Assembly: GCF_002860255.1 (NCBI RefSeq)
Contig: NZ_PGVE01000037.1
Location: 62,001 to 126,000 of the forward strand
DNA from: Neobacillus cucumis
GTDB lineage: Bacteria > Bacillota > Bacilli > Bacillales > Cytobacillaceae
Direction of reading: 5' to 3'
Length of the DNA stretch: 64,000 bases
The notes beneath the pieces were generated by a model. The model ran no database searches, was not told the DNA's origin, and worked only from the letters and a program-made list of their open reading frames with translations. This document shows, one piece after another, positions 26,206 to 35,917 of this stretch. Position 1 is the stretch's first letter. Every line of letters begins with the position of its first letter. Made by a program: the position numbers and the translations under genes.

Positions 26206-26985
26206 GTGACAGAACGATTAATTCAATCAATAGAAAGAGCAGCAGATGTCCTCGAATTATTTTTGACTTCACATTCGGAACAAAGCATTAAAGAAATTAG
26301 CGACAGATTAAAGCTATCAAAGAGTACCGTTCACGGTATTATCAAAACCTTGGAACACCGTGGATATCTAGAACAGAATACAGAGAATCTGAAATATAAA
26401 CTAGGCATCAAACTCTTTGAATTAGGTAATTACGTAGGGAAACATCTCGATATAGGAGGAATTGCCAGACCGATCATAAAAGATCTTGTTGATGAACTAA
26501 ATGAAACTGTTCACTTAGTGACTTTGCAGCGTGATGAACTAATTTACATTGATAAAGTAGAAGGTCAAAGTGCCTTAACGATCTATTCGCATATTGGCAA
26601 AAGAGCCCCATTTCATTGTACAGGAGTTGGCAAAGCCATTCTGTCCCAATTAAGTGAAGAAGAAGTGGACCGAATTTTATCATCTTCCAGCTTAGAAGCA
26701 TTCACGGAATATACAATGACAAATATTGAGGTGATTAAAAGTCATTTACCAGCTATCAGGGAGCAAGGTTATGCCTTTGATGATGAAGAGATTGAGTTAG
26801 GACTTAAATGTGTGGCTGCACCGATCTTTAATCATCAAGGAAAGGTAATCGCTTCAATAAGTTGTGCAGCCCCTAAAATGAGGTTAGACGAAGAACGTCT
26901 GCCTAAAGTAATTATGGGTATTAAATATGCAGCAGCTGAGATATCAAGGCAGTTGGGGTACAAAGGAAAGCTGCAATCTAATTAG
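26206..26985 (+). CDS. IclR-family transcriptional regulator
   Basis: A 259-residue protein with an N-terminal winged helix-turn-helix (SIKEISDRLKLSKSTVHGII) and a C-terminal IclR effector domain with LVTLQRDELIYIDKVEG, PFHCTGVGKAIL and CVAAPIF. IclR proteins sense small carboxylates or aromatics and often control catabolic genes. GTG 26206 is chosen because TGGAGGATC lies 6-8 nt upstream; an ATG six codons earlier overlaps the Shine-Dalgarno. The palindrome at the start fits autoregulation. It lies 50 nt before the aldehyde dehydrogenase gene with no terminator, so the three genes probably form one unit. Confidence 0.88.
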   Translation: MTERLIQSIERAADVLELFLTSHSEQSIKEISDRLKLSKSTVHGIIKTLEHRGYLEQNTENLKYKLGIKLFELGNYVGKHLDIGGIARPIIKDLVDELNETVHLVTLQRDELIYIDKVEGQSALTIYSHIGKRAPFHCTGVGKAILSQLSEEEVDRILSSSSLEAFTEYTMTNIEVIKSHLPAIREQGYAFDDEEIELGLKCVAAPIFNHQGKVIASISCAAPKMRLDEERLPKVIMGIKYAAAEISRQLGYKGKLQSN

Positions 26986-27035
26986 AGTAAGTACAGAGAA
27001 AAAATAATAAATGAGGGTATAGGAGGAGAAGTATT

Positions 27036-27923
27036 TTGTCAAAAGTAAAAGTTGCCATCCTTGGTTCTGGGAACATTGGAACAGATTTAATGATTAAACT
27101 GGGGCGTTCTAAAATTTTAGAATTAACAGCCGTAATTGGCATTGATCCTCAATCGGACGGTTTACGCCGTGCTCGAGAATTAGGTTATGCCGGAGTGGAG
27201 ACAGGAATTGATGGTTTCCTGGCAGATCCTAATTTAGAAGCAGACATTGTTTTTGATGCAACAAGCGCAAAAGCTCATATATATAACGCCAAAGTTTTAA
27301 AAGAGGCAGGCATAAAGGTAATTGATATGACACCAGCTGCTGTAGGTCCTTATGTATGTGCAGCTGTAAATATTGAAGACCACCTTGAAGAAGATAATAT
27401 CAATCTAATTACTTGTGGCGGACAGGCAACGATTCCAATGGTTCATGCAGTAAACCGTGTAGCTCCAGTAGAATATGCAGAAATTGTTGCAACAATTGCT
27501 AGTAAGAGTGCAGGTCCTGGAACACGTGCAAATATTGATGAATTTACTGAGACCACTGCGCGGGCAATTGAAAACGTAGGCGGTGCTAAAAAAGGAAAAG
27601 CAATTATTATCTTGAATCCAGCAGAACCGCCAATTGTGATGCGTGATACGGTTTATACGCTAGTGGAAGAAGGGAAAATGGAAGAAGCTGCGATTAGACA
27701 ATCAATCGCTGAAATGGAAAAGGTGGTTCAATCATATGTGCCAGGTTACCGTGTTCGTACGGAACCGATTTTCGACGGCAATAAAGTGACTATCTTCCTT
27801 GAAGTAGAAGGTGCTGGTGATTACTTGCCGGTGTATGCTGGTAACCTTGATATCATGACTTCTGCTGGTGTAAGAATTGCTGAAGCATTCGCGAAAAAAC
27901 TATTAACGAAAGAAACAGTTTAA
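27036..27923 (+). CDS. mhpF: Acetaldehyde dehydrogenase (acylating)
   Basis: A 295-residue enzyme of the DmpF/MhpF/BphJ family that converts acetaldehyde, CoA and NAD to acetyl-CoA. The N-terminal Rossmann motif [21 protein letters not shown], and the catalytic cysteine C127 in [11 protein letters not shown] are present, with [18 protein letters not shown] in the C-terminal domain. It normally forms a channelling complex with the aldolase encoded next, as the last step of meta-cleavage catabolism of aromatics. TTG start with AGGAGGAG upstream. Confidence 0.92.
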   Translation: MSKVKVAILGSGNIGTDLMIKLGRSKILELTAVIGIDPQSDGLRRARELGYAGVETGIDGFLADPNLEADIVFDATSAKAHIYNAKVLKEAGIKVIDMTPAAVGPYVCAAVNIEDHLEEDNINLITCGGQATIPMVHAVNRVAPVEYAEIVATIASKSAGPGTRANIDEFTETTARAIENVGGAKKGKAIIILNPAEPPIVMRDTVYTLVEEGKMEEAAIRQSIAEMEKVVQSYVPGYRVRTEPIFDGNKVTIFLEVEGAGDYLPVYAGNLDIMTSAGVRIAEAFAKKLLTKETV

Positions 27924-27946
27924 GCTGTTAGAGAGGGGTAATAAAA

Positions 27947-28975
27947 ATGACAAATGAGAGAGAGATCCTGATTACCGAGGTGGCTTTACGGGACGGAAGT
28001 CATGCGATTAATCATCAATATACAGTCGAGCAAGTACTTAAAATTACAAAAGCGTTGAACGATGCGGGCGTACCTTTTATTGAAGTATCTCATGGGGACG
28101 GGCTGGCAGGTTCTTCTCTCCAATATGGTCTTTCCCGTACGAATGAAATGGAATTAATTGAAGCAGCGGTATCTGTTGTTGATAAATCTAAAATTGCTGT
28201 GCTTCTTCTACCTGGAATCGGCACATTGCATGAATTAAAGGAAGCAGCCAATTTAGGTGCTAAAATGGCACGTATTGCTACCCATGTGACTGAGGCAGAT
28301 GTAGCTCCCCAACATATTGCTTACGCAAAAGAACTAGGAATGGAAACAGTTGGATTTCTGATGATGAATCATATGGCTTCAGTTGATAAATTAGTAGAAC
28401 AAGCCCAATTAATGGAAAGCTATGGGGCCGATACTGTGTATGTAGTAGACTCTGCTGGTTATTTATTACCTGATCAAGTACGTGAACGGATTCGTGCCTT
28501 AAAACAATCTGTTGGTATTAATGTGGGGTTTCATGGTCATAACAACTTATCACTTGCGATGGCGAATACACTTGCAGCTATTGATGAAGGGGCAACTCGG
28601 ATTGATGGAAGTGTACGCTGCCTTGGAGCGGGTGCTGGAAATACACAGACTGAAGTGTTGATCGCAGTTTGTGAACGAATGGGGATAAAAACAGGGGTAG
28701 ATTTATATAAGATGATGGATTTAGCAGAAGACATTGTAGCACCTATCCTACAAGTTCCTCAGGAAATAACTAAAGATAGTTTAACGCTAGGATATGCGGG
28801 AGTTTACTCCAGCTTTGCTCTTCATGCGAAACGTGCTGCAGCAAAATTCGGTGTCGATTCACGTGATATTTTAATAGAATTAGGAAAACGTAAAGTAGTT
28901 GGCGGCCAAGAGGATATGATTGTCGAAGTGGCAGCTGAAATTGCTAGAAATAACAAACAAGTAACATTAAGTTAG
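27947..28975 (+). CDS. mhpE: 4-hydroxy-2-oxovalerate aldolase
   Basis: A 342-residue DRE-TIM metallolyase that splits 4-hydroxy-2-oxovalerate into pyruvate and acetaldehyde. EVALRDGSHA contains the catalytic R15, D16 and H19; VDSAGYLLPD and GFHGHNNLSLA hold the metal ligands. The C-terminal communication domain for the dehydrogenase is present (LHAKRAAAKFGVDSRDILIELGKR). It follows mhpF by 23 nt. The preceding pathway enzymes (ring-cleavage dioxygenase, hydrolase, hydratase MhpD) are not in the window, so the source of its substrate is unknown. Confidence 0.93.
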   Translation: MTNEREILITEVALRDGSHAINHQYTVEQVLKITKALNDAGVPFIEVSHGDGLAGSSLQYGLSRTNEMELIEAAVSVVDKSKIAVLLLPGIGTLHELKEAANLGAKMARIATHVTEADVAPQHIAYAKELGMETVGFLMMNHMASVDKLVEQAQLMESYGADTVYVVDSAGYLLPDQVRERIRALKQSVGINVGFHGHNNLSLAMANTLAAIDEGATRIDGSVRCLGAGAGNTQTEVLIAVCERMGIKTGVDLYKMMDLAEDIVAPILQVPQEITKDSLTLGYAGVYSSFALHAKRAAAKFGVDSRDILIELGKRKVVGGQEDMIVEVAAEIARNNKQVTLS

Positions 28976-29009
28976 TTTAAAGTTTCATAATTAAAACTTT
29001 AATCGTTTA

Positions 29010-29058
29010 GCAAGCAAGTAGACACTGTCTTTGACAAGTTTATTTGCTTTTTTTCTTT
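29010..29058 (+). terminator. Terminator after mhpE
   Basis: AGCAAGTA pairs with TATTTGCT (one G-T) around a long loop, with a run of seven T residues. Confidence 0.65.
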
Positions 29059-29211
29059 TATATAAGAAGTGTGGTTCTAATATTTTTTTATGGATAATTT
29101 TTTATTTGAACTATTAAGCGAAAAATATGTTAAAATAATCAAAATAGTATTAAAATTATGTGACTATACTTTTTAAAAAGATTTAAAGAACTAAGGATGG
29201 GAGCCATAATC

Positions 29212-30282
29212 ATGAAGGAGTTAAAACTTGAAGTAATCCTAAGCACAGAAAAAAAACAAAAGCCATCATTTGACCATTTAGAGTTTGGGAAGTACTTTAC
29301 TGACCACATGTTTATCTGGAATTATACAGAAGGTAAAGGATGGCATGATCCAAGAATTGTTCCTTATCAACCAATTACTTTAGACCCGGCTGCGACCGTA
29401 TTTCACTATGGGCAAACCGTATTTGAAGGATTAAAAGCATATATGACAAAGGATGAACAGATTCTATTGTTTAGACCAGATGAAAATTTCAAAAGGTTTA
29501 ACAGATCCAATGACCGGTTAGTTATGCCAGAACTTGATGAGGAAGGTGCACTAAGTGCCTTAAAGCAATTAATTCAAATTGAACGGGATTGGATCCCAAC
29601 TGCGGAAGGGACATCCCTTTATATCCGCCCATTTATGATCGCAACGGAAGCATTTTTGGGTGTACATCCTGCAAAAACTTATCAATTTATGATTATTCTT
29701 TCTCCTGTAGGTGCTTATTATAAAGAGGGGATCAATCCGGTTAAAATCGCTGTGGAAAGTGAATATGTACGTGCCGTTGCTGGGGGAACTGGAAATGCAA
29801 AGACAGCGGGGAACTACGCAGCAAGCTTAAAGGCAGGCGAAATTGCGAGCGAAAATGGTTATTCACAGGTGTTATGGCTTGATGGAAAAGAAAATCAATA
29901 TATTGAAGAGGTTGGCAGTATGAACGTCTTCTTTAAAATCAATGGTGAGGTTATTACCCCAGCTTTGAATGGTAGTATCCTTGAAGGGATTACCCGTAAA
30001 TCGGTTATTGAGCTCTTGAATTATATGAATATTCCAATTGTAGAGCGAAAGATTTCTATCCATGAAATTCAGCAAGCCTATCAGGATGGGGTACTAGAGG
30101 AAGCATTTGGTTCAGGCACCGCAGCAGTTATCTCGCCAATTGGAGAATTATTATGGAAGAATGAGAAAATGGTGATTAATAATGGTGAGATTGGTTCGGT
30201 ATCGAAGCAGGTATACGATACATTAACCGGAATCCAAAATGGCATAAAAGAAGATCCTTTTGGATGGGCAGTAAGGGTCTAA
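29212..30282 (+). CDS. ilvE: Branched-chain amino acid aminotransferase
   Basis: A 356-residue PLP fold-type IV transaminase of the YbgE/YwaA type, which interconverts leucine, isoleucine and valine with their 2-oxo acids using glutamate/2-oxoglutarate. [31 protein letters not shown], the PLP-lysine region [25 protein letters not shown] and [13 protein letters not shown] are diagnostic. ATG 29212 is preferred to ATG 29197 because GGGAG is 7 nt upstream of the former. I saw no T-box or clear CodY site in the leader. The next gene starts 12 nt after the stop, so they form an operon. Confidence 0.93.
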   Translation: MKELKLEVILSTEKKQKPSFDHLEFGKYFTDHMFIWNYTEGKGWHDPRIVPYQPITLDPAATVFHYGQTVFEGLKAYMTKDEQILLFRPDENFKRFNRSNDRLVMPELDEEGALSALKQLIQIERDWIPTAEGTSLYIRPFMIATEAFLGVHPAKTYQFMIILSPVGAYYKEGINPVKIAVESEYVRAVAGGTGNAKTAGNYAASLKAGEIASENGYSQVLWLDGKENQYIEEVGSMNVFFKINGEVITPALNGSILEGITRKSVIELLNYMNIPIVERKISIHEIQQAYQDGVLEEAFGSGTAAVISPIGELLWKNEKMVINNGEIGSVSKQVYDTLTGIQNGIKEDPFGWAVRV

Positions 30283-30293
30283 GGTAAAAAGCC

Positions 30294-31223
30294 ATGGTCA
30301 TAAAAAAAGTCTCTATTATAGGTCTGGGAGCATTAGGGATTTTATTTGGACACCAATTAGCTAAGAAAATGCCCCGGGCTGATTTAAGAATAATAGCTGA
30401 TCAAAATCGTATTCAACGCTATCAACAGAATGGGGTTTTTTGTAATGGTGAGTGCTGTGACTTCAACTATGTGACACCTGAAGAACCGTGTGAGCCTGCC
30501 GATTTACTAATAATGGCGGTAAAATTTAATGGCTTAAAGGATGCAATTCAATCAGTACAAAAGCATGTTGGAGAGAACACTATTATTTTATCTCTATTAA
30601 ATGGAATCACCAGTGAAGAAATCATTGGTGAGATTTACGGGATGGATAAAATATTATATAGTGTGGCCCAAGGGATGGATGCGGTTAAAGTGGGTAACCA
30701 ATTGACTTACGACCATATGGGAATGATCTGCTTTGGAGAAAGCGAAACAGGTTTGATTTCTGAAAGAGTGAATGTGGTAACAGAGTTTTTTGAACAAATG
30801 GAAGTTCCCTATAAGGTAGATTCAGATATGTTGACAAGATTATGGGGGAAATTCATGCTCAATGTAGGAGTAAATCAGACAGTTGCCGTCTTTGAAAGTA
30901 ATTATGGTGAAGTCCAGCAAGAGGGACCGGCAAGATCGAAGATGATTTCGGCCATGAAAGAGGTCATTTCTCTTTCAGAAAAAGCAGGAGTTCAACTAAC
31001 AGAAGAGGATTTAGATTATTGGTTAGGGGTATTAGGTACATTAAGTCCAGATGGGAAGCCATCTATGGCCCAGGATGTGGAGGCAAAACGAATTAGTGAA
31101 GTAGAGCTATTTTCTGGTACCGTAGTTAAACTGGGGAAAAGGTTTGGTGTACCGACACCGATTAATCAAGAGTTGTATCATAGAATTAAGTTGATTGAAA
31201 ATCGCTATACAATGATAGGTTGA
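30294..31223 (+). CDS. panE: 2-dehydropantoate 2-reductase family protein
   Basis: A 309-residue NADPH-dependent reductase of the ApbA/PanE family. IIGLGALGILFGHQLA is the Rossmann glycine motif, LLIMAVKFNGLKDAI and ILSLLNGITSEE follow, and RLWGKFMLNVGVNQTVAVF contains the catalytic lysine and asparagine. Canonical members reduce ketopantoate to pantoate for coenzyme A synthesis; others reduce different 2-oxo acids. The tight coupling to ilvE is consistent with pantoate formed from 2-oxoisovalerate, but the ordinary panE may be elsewhere, so the substrate is not certain. Confidence 0.82.
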   Translation: MVIKKVSIIGLGALGILFGHQLAKKMPRADLRIIADQNRIQRYQQNGVFCNGECCDFNYVTPEEPCEPADLLIMAVKFNGLKDAIQSVQKHVGENTIILSLLNGITSEEIIGEIYGMDKILYSVAQGMDAVKVGNQLTYDHMGMICFGESETGLISERVNVVTEFFEQMEVPYKVDSDMLTRLWGKFMLNVGVNQTVAVFESNYGEVQQEGPARSKMISAMKEVISLSEKAGVQLTEEDLDYWLGVLGTLSPDGKPSMAQDVEAKRISEVELFSGTVVKLGKRFGVPTPINQELYHRIKLIENRYTMIG

Positions 31224-31229
31224 AAATGT

Positions 31230-31262
31230 AAAGGAAACAGTCTATTTTTGGCTGTTTCCTTT
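31230..31262 (+). terminator. Terminator after panE
   Basis: AAAGGAAACAG and CTGTTTCCTTT form a perfect 11-bp stem with an 11-nt loop. The T tract follows only after 10 nt. Confidence 0.7.
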
Positions 31263-31299
31263 GCGTTGCAACCTTTTTTTATTTTACCAGAAAAATGAT

Positions 31300-31329
31300 T
31301 TGTGTTTTAAAATATTATAATGTTATAAT
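31300..31329 (+). promoter_or_regulatory. Candidate promoter of the second amino-acid ABC operon
   Basis: TTGTGT (31300-31305), 18-bp spacer, TATAAT (31324-31329). A second TATAAT lies 8 bp upstream at 31316 in the duplicated sequence TTATAATG. Confidence 0.5.
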
Positions 31330-31397
31330 GTTGTAGTATGATAATATGGTAACGTACTAAAGGATTTATAAACTTATCTTTAAAAAGGTGGTAATAC

Positions 31398-32180
31398 ATG
31401 ATGAAACGTATCGTAACGATGATTTTAGCAATCGCAGCTGTATTCTCACTTCTAGCAGCATGCTCAAGCAAAACATCTGGTAATGGAGACGACAAAACGC
31501 TAACCATTGGCATTGATGATAAATTTGCACCAATGGGATTTAGAGATGAAAATAACAAAATTGTTGGCTTTGATATTGATTACGCCAAAGCTGCTGCTGA
31601 AAAAATGGGAAAAACGGTAAAGTTCCAGCCAATTGATTGGAAAACCAAAGAGTCTGAACTAAGCAGCGGACGTATTGATCTTATTTGGAATGGCTACACA
31701 ATTACAGACGAACGAAAGAAAAAGGTGCTATTCACAAAGCCATATTTAAAAAATGCACAGGTAGTTGTAACCCGCAAGGATTCGAACATTGCTAAACTTG
31801 CTGATTTAAAGGGTAAAGTTGTTGGTCTTCAATCACTTTCTTCCGCTTCTGATGCATTAGATGCGAACCCTATTAAATCAAAAATTAAGACTGTTACAGA
31901 GTTCAAAGACAATGTGTTAGCTTTAAACGATTTAAAAAGCGGCCGTTTAGATGCAGTAGTTATTGACGAGGTCGTTATTAAATATTATATGACGAAAGAG
32001 AAAGATACTTTTAAAATATTAGATGAATCACTAGCTCCTGAGGAATATGGAGTAGGTGTGAAAAAAGGTAATGAAGAATTACTTAAAAAGCTTCAAAAAG
32101 CCCTTGACGATATGAATGCAGACGGTACCGCGGCCAAAATATCCACCAAGTGGTTTGGAGAAGATAAAGTATTGAAGTAA
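31398..32180 (+). CDS. Amino-acid ABC transporter substrate-binding lipoprotein
   Basis: A 260-residue family 3 binding protein. The lipobox is SLLAAC with C22 as lipidation site. IGIDDKFAPMGFRDENNKIVG is split by the usual FDID segment, and IDLIWNGYTITDERKKKVLF, RLDAVVIDEVV and EEYGVGVKKG match cystine/polar amino-acid binding proteins. It belongs with the permease and ATPase that follow, a second transporter of the same class as the one at 9.5-11.7 kb. The substrate cannot be deduced. Confidence 0.83.
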   Translation: MMKRIVTMILAIAAVFSLLAACSSKTSGNGDDKTLTIGIDDKFAPMGFRDENNKIVGFDIDYAKAAAEKMGKTVKFQPIDWKTKESELSSGRIDLIWNGYTITDERKKKVLFTKPYLKNAQVVVTRKDSNIAKLADLKGKVVGLQSLSSASDALDANPIKSKIKTVTEFKDNVLALNDLKSGRLDAVVIDEVVIKYYMTKEKDTFKILDESLAPEEYGVGVKKGNEELLKKLQKALDDMNADGTAAKISTKWFGEDKVLK

Positions 32181-32194
32181 AATGGATAAGCAGG

Positions 32195-32231
32195 CAAAAC
32201 AGGATTTCCACCGGAAAGCCTGTTTTGTTTG
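32195..32231 (+). terminator. Hairpin between binding protein and permease genes
   Basis: CAAAACAGG and CCTGTTTTG form a perfect 9-bp stem with TCC/GGA pairing inside the loop, followed by TTTGTTT. It is likely a leaky terminator reducing expression of the membrane parts. Confidence 0.7.
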
Positions 32232-32279
32232 TTAGTTGGTAATGTTGCTAACGCTTTTCTAATTGGAGGAAATTTTAGA

Positions 32280-32939
32280 ATGTCTATAAATTACATTATT
32301 TCGATTCTGAAACCCATGCTTGAAGGGGCCCAGATGACCGTTCTGTTATTCTTCATTGCGATTATTATTTCTATACCAATGGGTTTTTTGTTAACTTTGG
32401 CAGTTAGAAGCCAAATTAAACCCTTGTCCTGGTTTGCCCAAGCCTATATTTATGTCATGAGGGGAACGCCACTGTTATTGCAATTATTATTCATTTGTTT
32501 TGGGCTGCCGATGATTCCTGTTATTGGTGAATATTTAGTCTTGGATCGTTTTGTTGCAGCTTGTTTAGGGTTTATTTTAAATTATGCAGCTTATTTTGCT
32601 GAGATTTTTCGTGGAGGTTTATTGGCAATTGATAAAGGGCAATATGAGGCATCCCAAGTATTAGGGCTGAATAGATGGCAGATGACCACAAGAATCATCA
32701 TGCCTCAAATGTTTCGAATTGCCCTGCCCGCTGTGGCAAATGAATCGGTTACATTAGTAAAAGATACGGCGCTTCTCTATGCAGTGGCAGTACCAGAACT
32801 CTTGCACTTTGCTGAAACCGCGGTAAATCGTGATTTTACAATCGTACCATTCGTTGTTGCTGGGTTTATATACCTCTTAATGACACTGGTATTAACACTT
32901 ATATTTAAATGGATTGAAAATAGATTTAGATATGAATAG
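32280..32939 (+). CDS. Amino-acid ABC transporter permease
   Basis: A 219-residue inner-membrane protein of the HisM/GlnP family with about five helices. YVMRGTPLLLQLLFICFG and the EAA loop (GQYEASQVLGLNRWQMTTRIIMP) are characteristic. The frame is open from 32229, but ATG 32280 has TGGAGGAAA 7-9 nt upstream and begins with the usual short N-terminus. It precedes the ATPase by 9 nt. Confidence 0.87.
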   Translation: MSINYIISILKPMLEGAQMTVLLFFIAIIISIPMGFLLTLAVRSQIKPLSWFAQAYIYVMRGTPLLLQLLFICFGLPMIPVIGEYLVLDRFVAACLGFILNYAAYFAEIFRGGLLAIDKGQYEASQVLGLNRWQMTTRIIMPQMFRIALPAVANESVTLVKDTALLYAVAVPELLHFAETAVNRDFTIVPFVVAGFIYLLMTLVLTLIFKWIENRFRYE

Positions 32940-32948
32940 AAGGTAAGG

Positions 32949-33698
32949 GTGAATATGGCGATTATTGAAGTATCAAATCTTAAAAAATCTTATGGGAATT
33001 TAGATGTATTAAAAAAAATAACCTTTGATGTAAATAAAAATGATGTAGTAGCTGTTATTGGTCCATCTGGCTCAGGGAAGAGTACCATGCTCCGCAGTCT
33101 TGTTCATCTTGAACAAGTGGACGCAGGCAGTATTAATATTGCGGGTGATTATTTGGTGAAAGATGGAATTTATCCAAAGGGCCCTGAGATTAAACAGATA
33201 ACGGCCAAGATGGGAATGGTTTTTCAGCACTTTAATCTGTTTCCGCATCTTACTGTTCAGGAAAATTTGATGATTGCACCTAAATTGGTTAAAAAGGAAT
33301 CAGCTGCTGACCTTGAGATGCGAAGCTCAGAGCTTCTTAATAAAATTGGTCTGAAAGATCGTGCTAAGGCCTATCCGGCGAATTTATCAGGTGGTCAAAA
33401 GCAAAGGGTAGCAATTGCACGTGCCCTTATGATGAGACCTGAAATCCTATTGTTTGATGAGCCAACATCGGCCCTCGATCCGGAGTTAACAGGGGAAGTA
33501 CTGCAAGTAATGAAAGATTTGGCTGAAGAACATATGACAATGATTGTGGTTACACATGAAATGGGTTTTGCAAAAGAAGTAGCAAACCGGGTAATATTTA
33601 TGGATAATGGGGAGATTATAGAGTCGGGACATCCAACTCAACTCTTTACAAATCCCAAGTTTGATCGAACCAAGGCTTTTTTAAACAGAAGTTTATAA
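32949..33698 (+). CDS. Amino-acid ABC transporter ATP-binding protein
   Basis: A 249-residue ATPase with Walker [11 protein letters not shown]-loop [13 protein letters not shown], signature [10 protein letters not shown], Walker [13 protein letters not shown] and switch VVTHEMGFA. The start is either GTG 32949 or ATG 32955; AAGG sites lie near both, so the choice is open. It is related to but clearly distinct from the GlnQ-type ATPase at 10951, with an insertion before the Q-loop ([12 protein letters not shown]). Confidence 0.89.
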   Translation: MNMAIIEVSNLKKSYGNLDVLKKITFDVNKNDVVAVIGPSGSGKSTMLRSLVHLEQVDAGSINIAGDYLVKDGIYPKGPEIKQITAKMGMVFQHFNLFPHLTVQENLMIAPKLVKKESAADLEMRSSELLNKIGLKDRAKAYPANLSGGQKQRVAIARALMMRPEILLFDEPTSALDPELTGEVLQVMKDLAEEHMTMIVVTHEMGFAKEVANRVIFMDNGEIIESGHPTQLFTNPKFDRTKAFLNRSL

Positions 33699-33703
33699 AC
33701 AGT

Positions 33704-33740
33704 AAAGGTCCATTCTCAATAAAAGTGAGTGGGCCTTTTT
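33704..33740 (+). terminator. Terminator of the second amino-acid ABC operon
   Basis: AAAGGTCCATTCTCA pairs with TGAGTGGGCCTTTT, with two mismatches, around a short loop and ends in T residues. Confidence 0.8.
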
Positions 33741-33841
33741 GTATATGTAAATTAAAATTTGTACAGGGATTGTAATTTATTCTAATAACATAAATTTGGT
33801 TAAGTAAGAGAAGGATAAAGTAAAAAGGAGGTCCTTCTCAG

Positions 33842-34069
33842 GTGGATTTAAATATGTTTGATAGAAAGAATAAAGAAGAGGAAAACCTTGTATCAATTCT
33901 TGAAAACTCAAAAGAAATAGAAGAGAATTTGATGAGGACTTATCTCATCACAGCAGAACGGATTCATAATAATAATGAATTAAAAGAACGTCTTGAAAAT
34001 TTCGCACAAGGAAATGCTAAACGAACTAAACAGTTAATCGATGAATTAAATGACCTTAAAAATGATTAA
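33842..34069 (+). CDS. Small helical hypothetical protein
   Basis: A 75-residue charged protein predicted to be almost entirely helical (ENLVSILENSKEIEENLMRTY, shortened here at its ends, then ERLENFAQGNAKRTKQL). It has no signal peptide, cysteine or membrane segment. AAAAGGAGG lies 9 nt before the GTG start, and a strong terminator follows, so it is likely to be a real gene. I do not recognise a family; helical-hairpin proteins of ferritin-like or spore-associated type look similar, but there is no metal motif. Confidence 0.6.
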   Translation: MDLNMFDRKNKEEENLVSILENSKEIEENLMRTYLITAERIHNNNELKERLENFAQGNAKRTKQLIDELNDLKND

Positions 34070-34072
34070 ATC

Positions 34073-34117
34073 AAAAAAGGTGAAAGTTCTCTTTACTAGA
34101 GATCTTTCACCTTTTTT
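34073..34117. terminator. Bidirectional terminator before dtpT
   Basis: AAAAAAGGTGAAAG and CTTTCACCTTTTTT form a 14-bp stem, with TCTC/GAGA pairing inside the loop. It serves the small gene and the convergent dtpT. Confidence 0.9.
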
Positions 34118-34121
34118 AGTA

Positions 34122-35618
34122 TTAGCGGATACCCTTCATTAGACCTTGGATTTTTGGTGACATCGCTAATAGAATAATACCGAGGACGATGGAAGCACCG
34201 CCAATGACACCGAAGTATGTCATTTCTGTTGCTGGTGTATAGAATTTAACAACTTGCGCATTTAATGCTTGAGCAGCGGCACTTGATAAGAACCATAAAC
34301 TCATTGTTTGTGCAGAGAAGGCTGCTGGAGCTAATTTTGTTGTAGCAGATAATCCTACAGGTGATAAACATAATTCACCTAATACAACAATTAAATAACT
34401 AAGAACAAGCCATAACGGGTTTACTAAAGAATCTGTTCCTCCTAAGTATGCAGGAATAAGAATAACCATAAATGATAACCCTGCAAATAATAAGCCCAAT
34501 GAGAACTTTTGAGGAATGGAAGGCTCGCGCTTACCTAATTTCACCCAAATCGCTGCGAATACAGGAGCTAATACAATAATAAATAATGGGTTTAACGATT
34601 GGAACCATGCTGGAGAAATATTAATTCCAGCAAAATCTAATTGTGTACGCTTATCCGCATAGTTGGCAAGGATTGTAGAGCCTTGCTCCTGAATAGCCCA
34701 GAACATTACGGATGCAATAAACAATGGAATGTAGGCAATTACTCGTGAACGTTCTACAGAAGTAGTTTTTGGGCTAGTGTACATGCGAATAAAATAAATA
34801 GCAGGAATTAAAATTCCCAAAATACTGACAATGTTAATAAATGCTTCAAATGTTAAAAGTCCATTTGGAATCGTAATAAAACAAATAATAGCAATGACAA
34901 TAACAGCAAGTGCGAAATAAGTATATACTTTTTTCTTCTCAGCTGATGATAGCGGATTTGATACCATTGTCCCAGCAAGACCAAGATTTTTTTTCTTTGT
35001 GGCAAGGAATACAATTAATCCAAGGAACATACCGACAGCTGCGATACCGAAACCTAAGTGGAAGCTTGTATTCATGATTGCTTTTGACCCAACGATTAAT
35101 GGTGATAGGAAGGCACCGGCATTAATACCCATATAAAAAATACTAAATCCGGCATCGCGACGGTTATCATTTTCAGCATACATTTCACCAACAACGGTTG
35201 AAACGTTTGGTTTTAATAATCCTGTCCCCAACACAATCAGTACCATGGAAACAAAGAAGAAGGCAATATTACCAGGGATTGCTAGGGCAATGTGACCAAG
35301 CATAATTAGTATTCCACCATAGAATACAGCTTTTGAGGTACCAAAGATACGGTCAGCGAACCAACCTCCGATAATCCCTGACATATATACGAGAGAACCA
35401 TATATAGACATAATAGACAGGGCTAAGGTTTGGTCCATTCCTAGACCACCCTTGGTTACACTATAATACATATAGTAAACGAGAATAGCTCTCATTCCGT
35501 AATAAGAGAATCTCTCCCAGAATTCGGTGAAGAAAAGTGTGAATAACCCTTTAGGATGTCCAAAGAATCCTTTCTGAGGTACACTATCCACAATTTTCTG
35601 CCTATTTACATTTGACAT
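34122..35618 (-). CDS. dtpT: Di-/tripeptide:proton symporter, POT family
   Basis: A 498-residue transporter with 12-14 transmembrane helices. The PTR2 signatures are visible: FFTEFWERFSYYGMRAILVYYMYY, containing the ExxERFxYY motif split over helix 1, GGWFADRIFGTSKAVFYGG, and FSIFYMGINAGAFLSPLIVG. It imports small peptides with protons. The frame extends 18 codons upstream, but the ATG at 35618 has AAAAGGAGG 7-9 nt away. A promoter lies upstream and a MerR-type regulator is divergent. Confidence 0.93.
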   Translation of the reverse strand: MSNVNRQKIVDSVPQKGFFGHPKGLFTLFFTEFWERFSYYGMRAILVYYMYYSVTKGGLGMDQTLALSIMSIYGSLVYMSGIIGGWFADRIFGTSKAVFYGGILIMLGHIALAIPGNIAFFFVSMVLIVLGTGLLKPNVSTVVGEMYAENDNRRDAGFSIFYMGINAGAFLSPLIVGSKAIMNTSFHLGFGIAAVGMFLGLIVFLATKKKNLGLAGTMVSNPLSSAEKKKVYTYFALAVIVIAIICFITIPNGLLTFEAFINIVSILGILIPAIYFIRMYTSPKTTSVERSRVIAYIPLFIASVMFWAIQEQGSTILANYADKRTQLDFAGINISPAWFQSLNPLFIIVLAPVFAAIWVKLGKREPSIPQKFSLGLLFAGLSFMVILIPAYLGGTDSLVNPLWLVLSYLIVVLGELCLSPVGLSATTKLAPAAFSAQTMSLWFLSSAAAQALNAQVVKFYTPATEMTYFGVIGGASIVLGIILLAMSPKIQGLMKGIR

Positions 35619-35642
35619 TGTACAACCTCCTTTTATTATTCT

Positions 35643-35672
35643 ATGATACTTATTGTGTGTTTGAATTGTCAA
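35643..35672 (-). promoter_or_regulatory. Sigma-A promoter of dtpT
   Basis: On the minus strand, TTGACA (35672-35667), 18-bp spacer, TATCAT (35648-35643), giving a leader of about 20 nt. Confidence 0.7.
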
Positions 35673-35917
35673 AAACTTTTTTTGGTAATCAAGAGAATAA
35701 CAAATGAAAACCTTGATTTCTCAATATATTCTTGATCCTGAAAAGAAAAAGAAAGTTTTTTAAAAATAATGAATAATTTCTGACTAAAATGATTTTTCAC
35801 TCTTATATATTAATAGAAGCTGTACATTAATAAGTTTATTATTTGAAACCAAAGGGCATTTTATAACCTCCATCTATAAATGGTTAAAAAGATTGAAAGA
35901 AATTAGCGTCTTTGTGA

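Noticed and set aside
28976..29211. T-box or CodY site before ilvE
   Set aside because: No T-box core or GGTGG-type antiterminator motif is present, and the best CodY-like stretch has too many mismatches.
32120..32140. GGTACCGCGG, which recalls the T-box antiterminator
   Set aside because: It lies inside the coding sequence of a binding-protein gene and lacks the other T-box elements.
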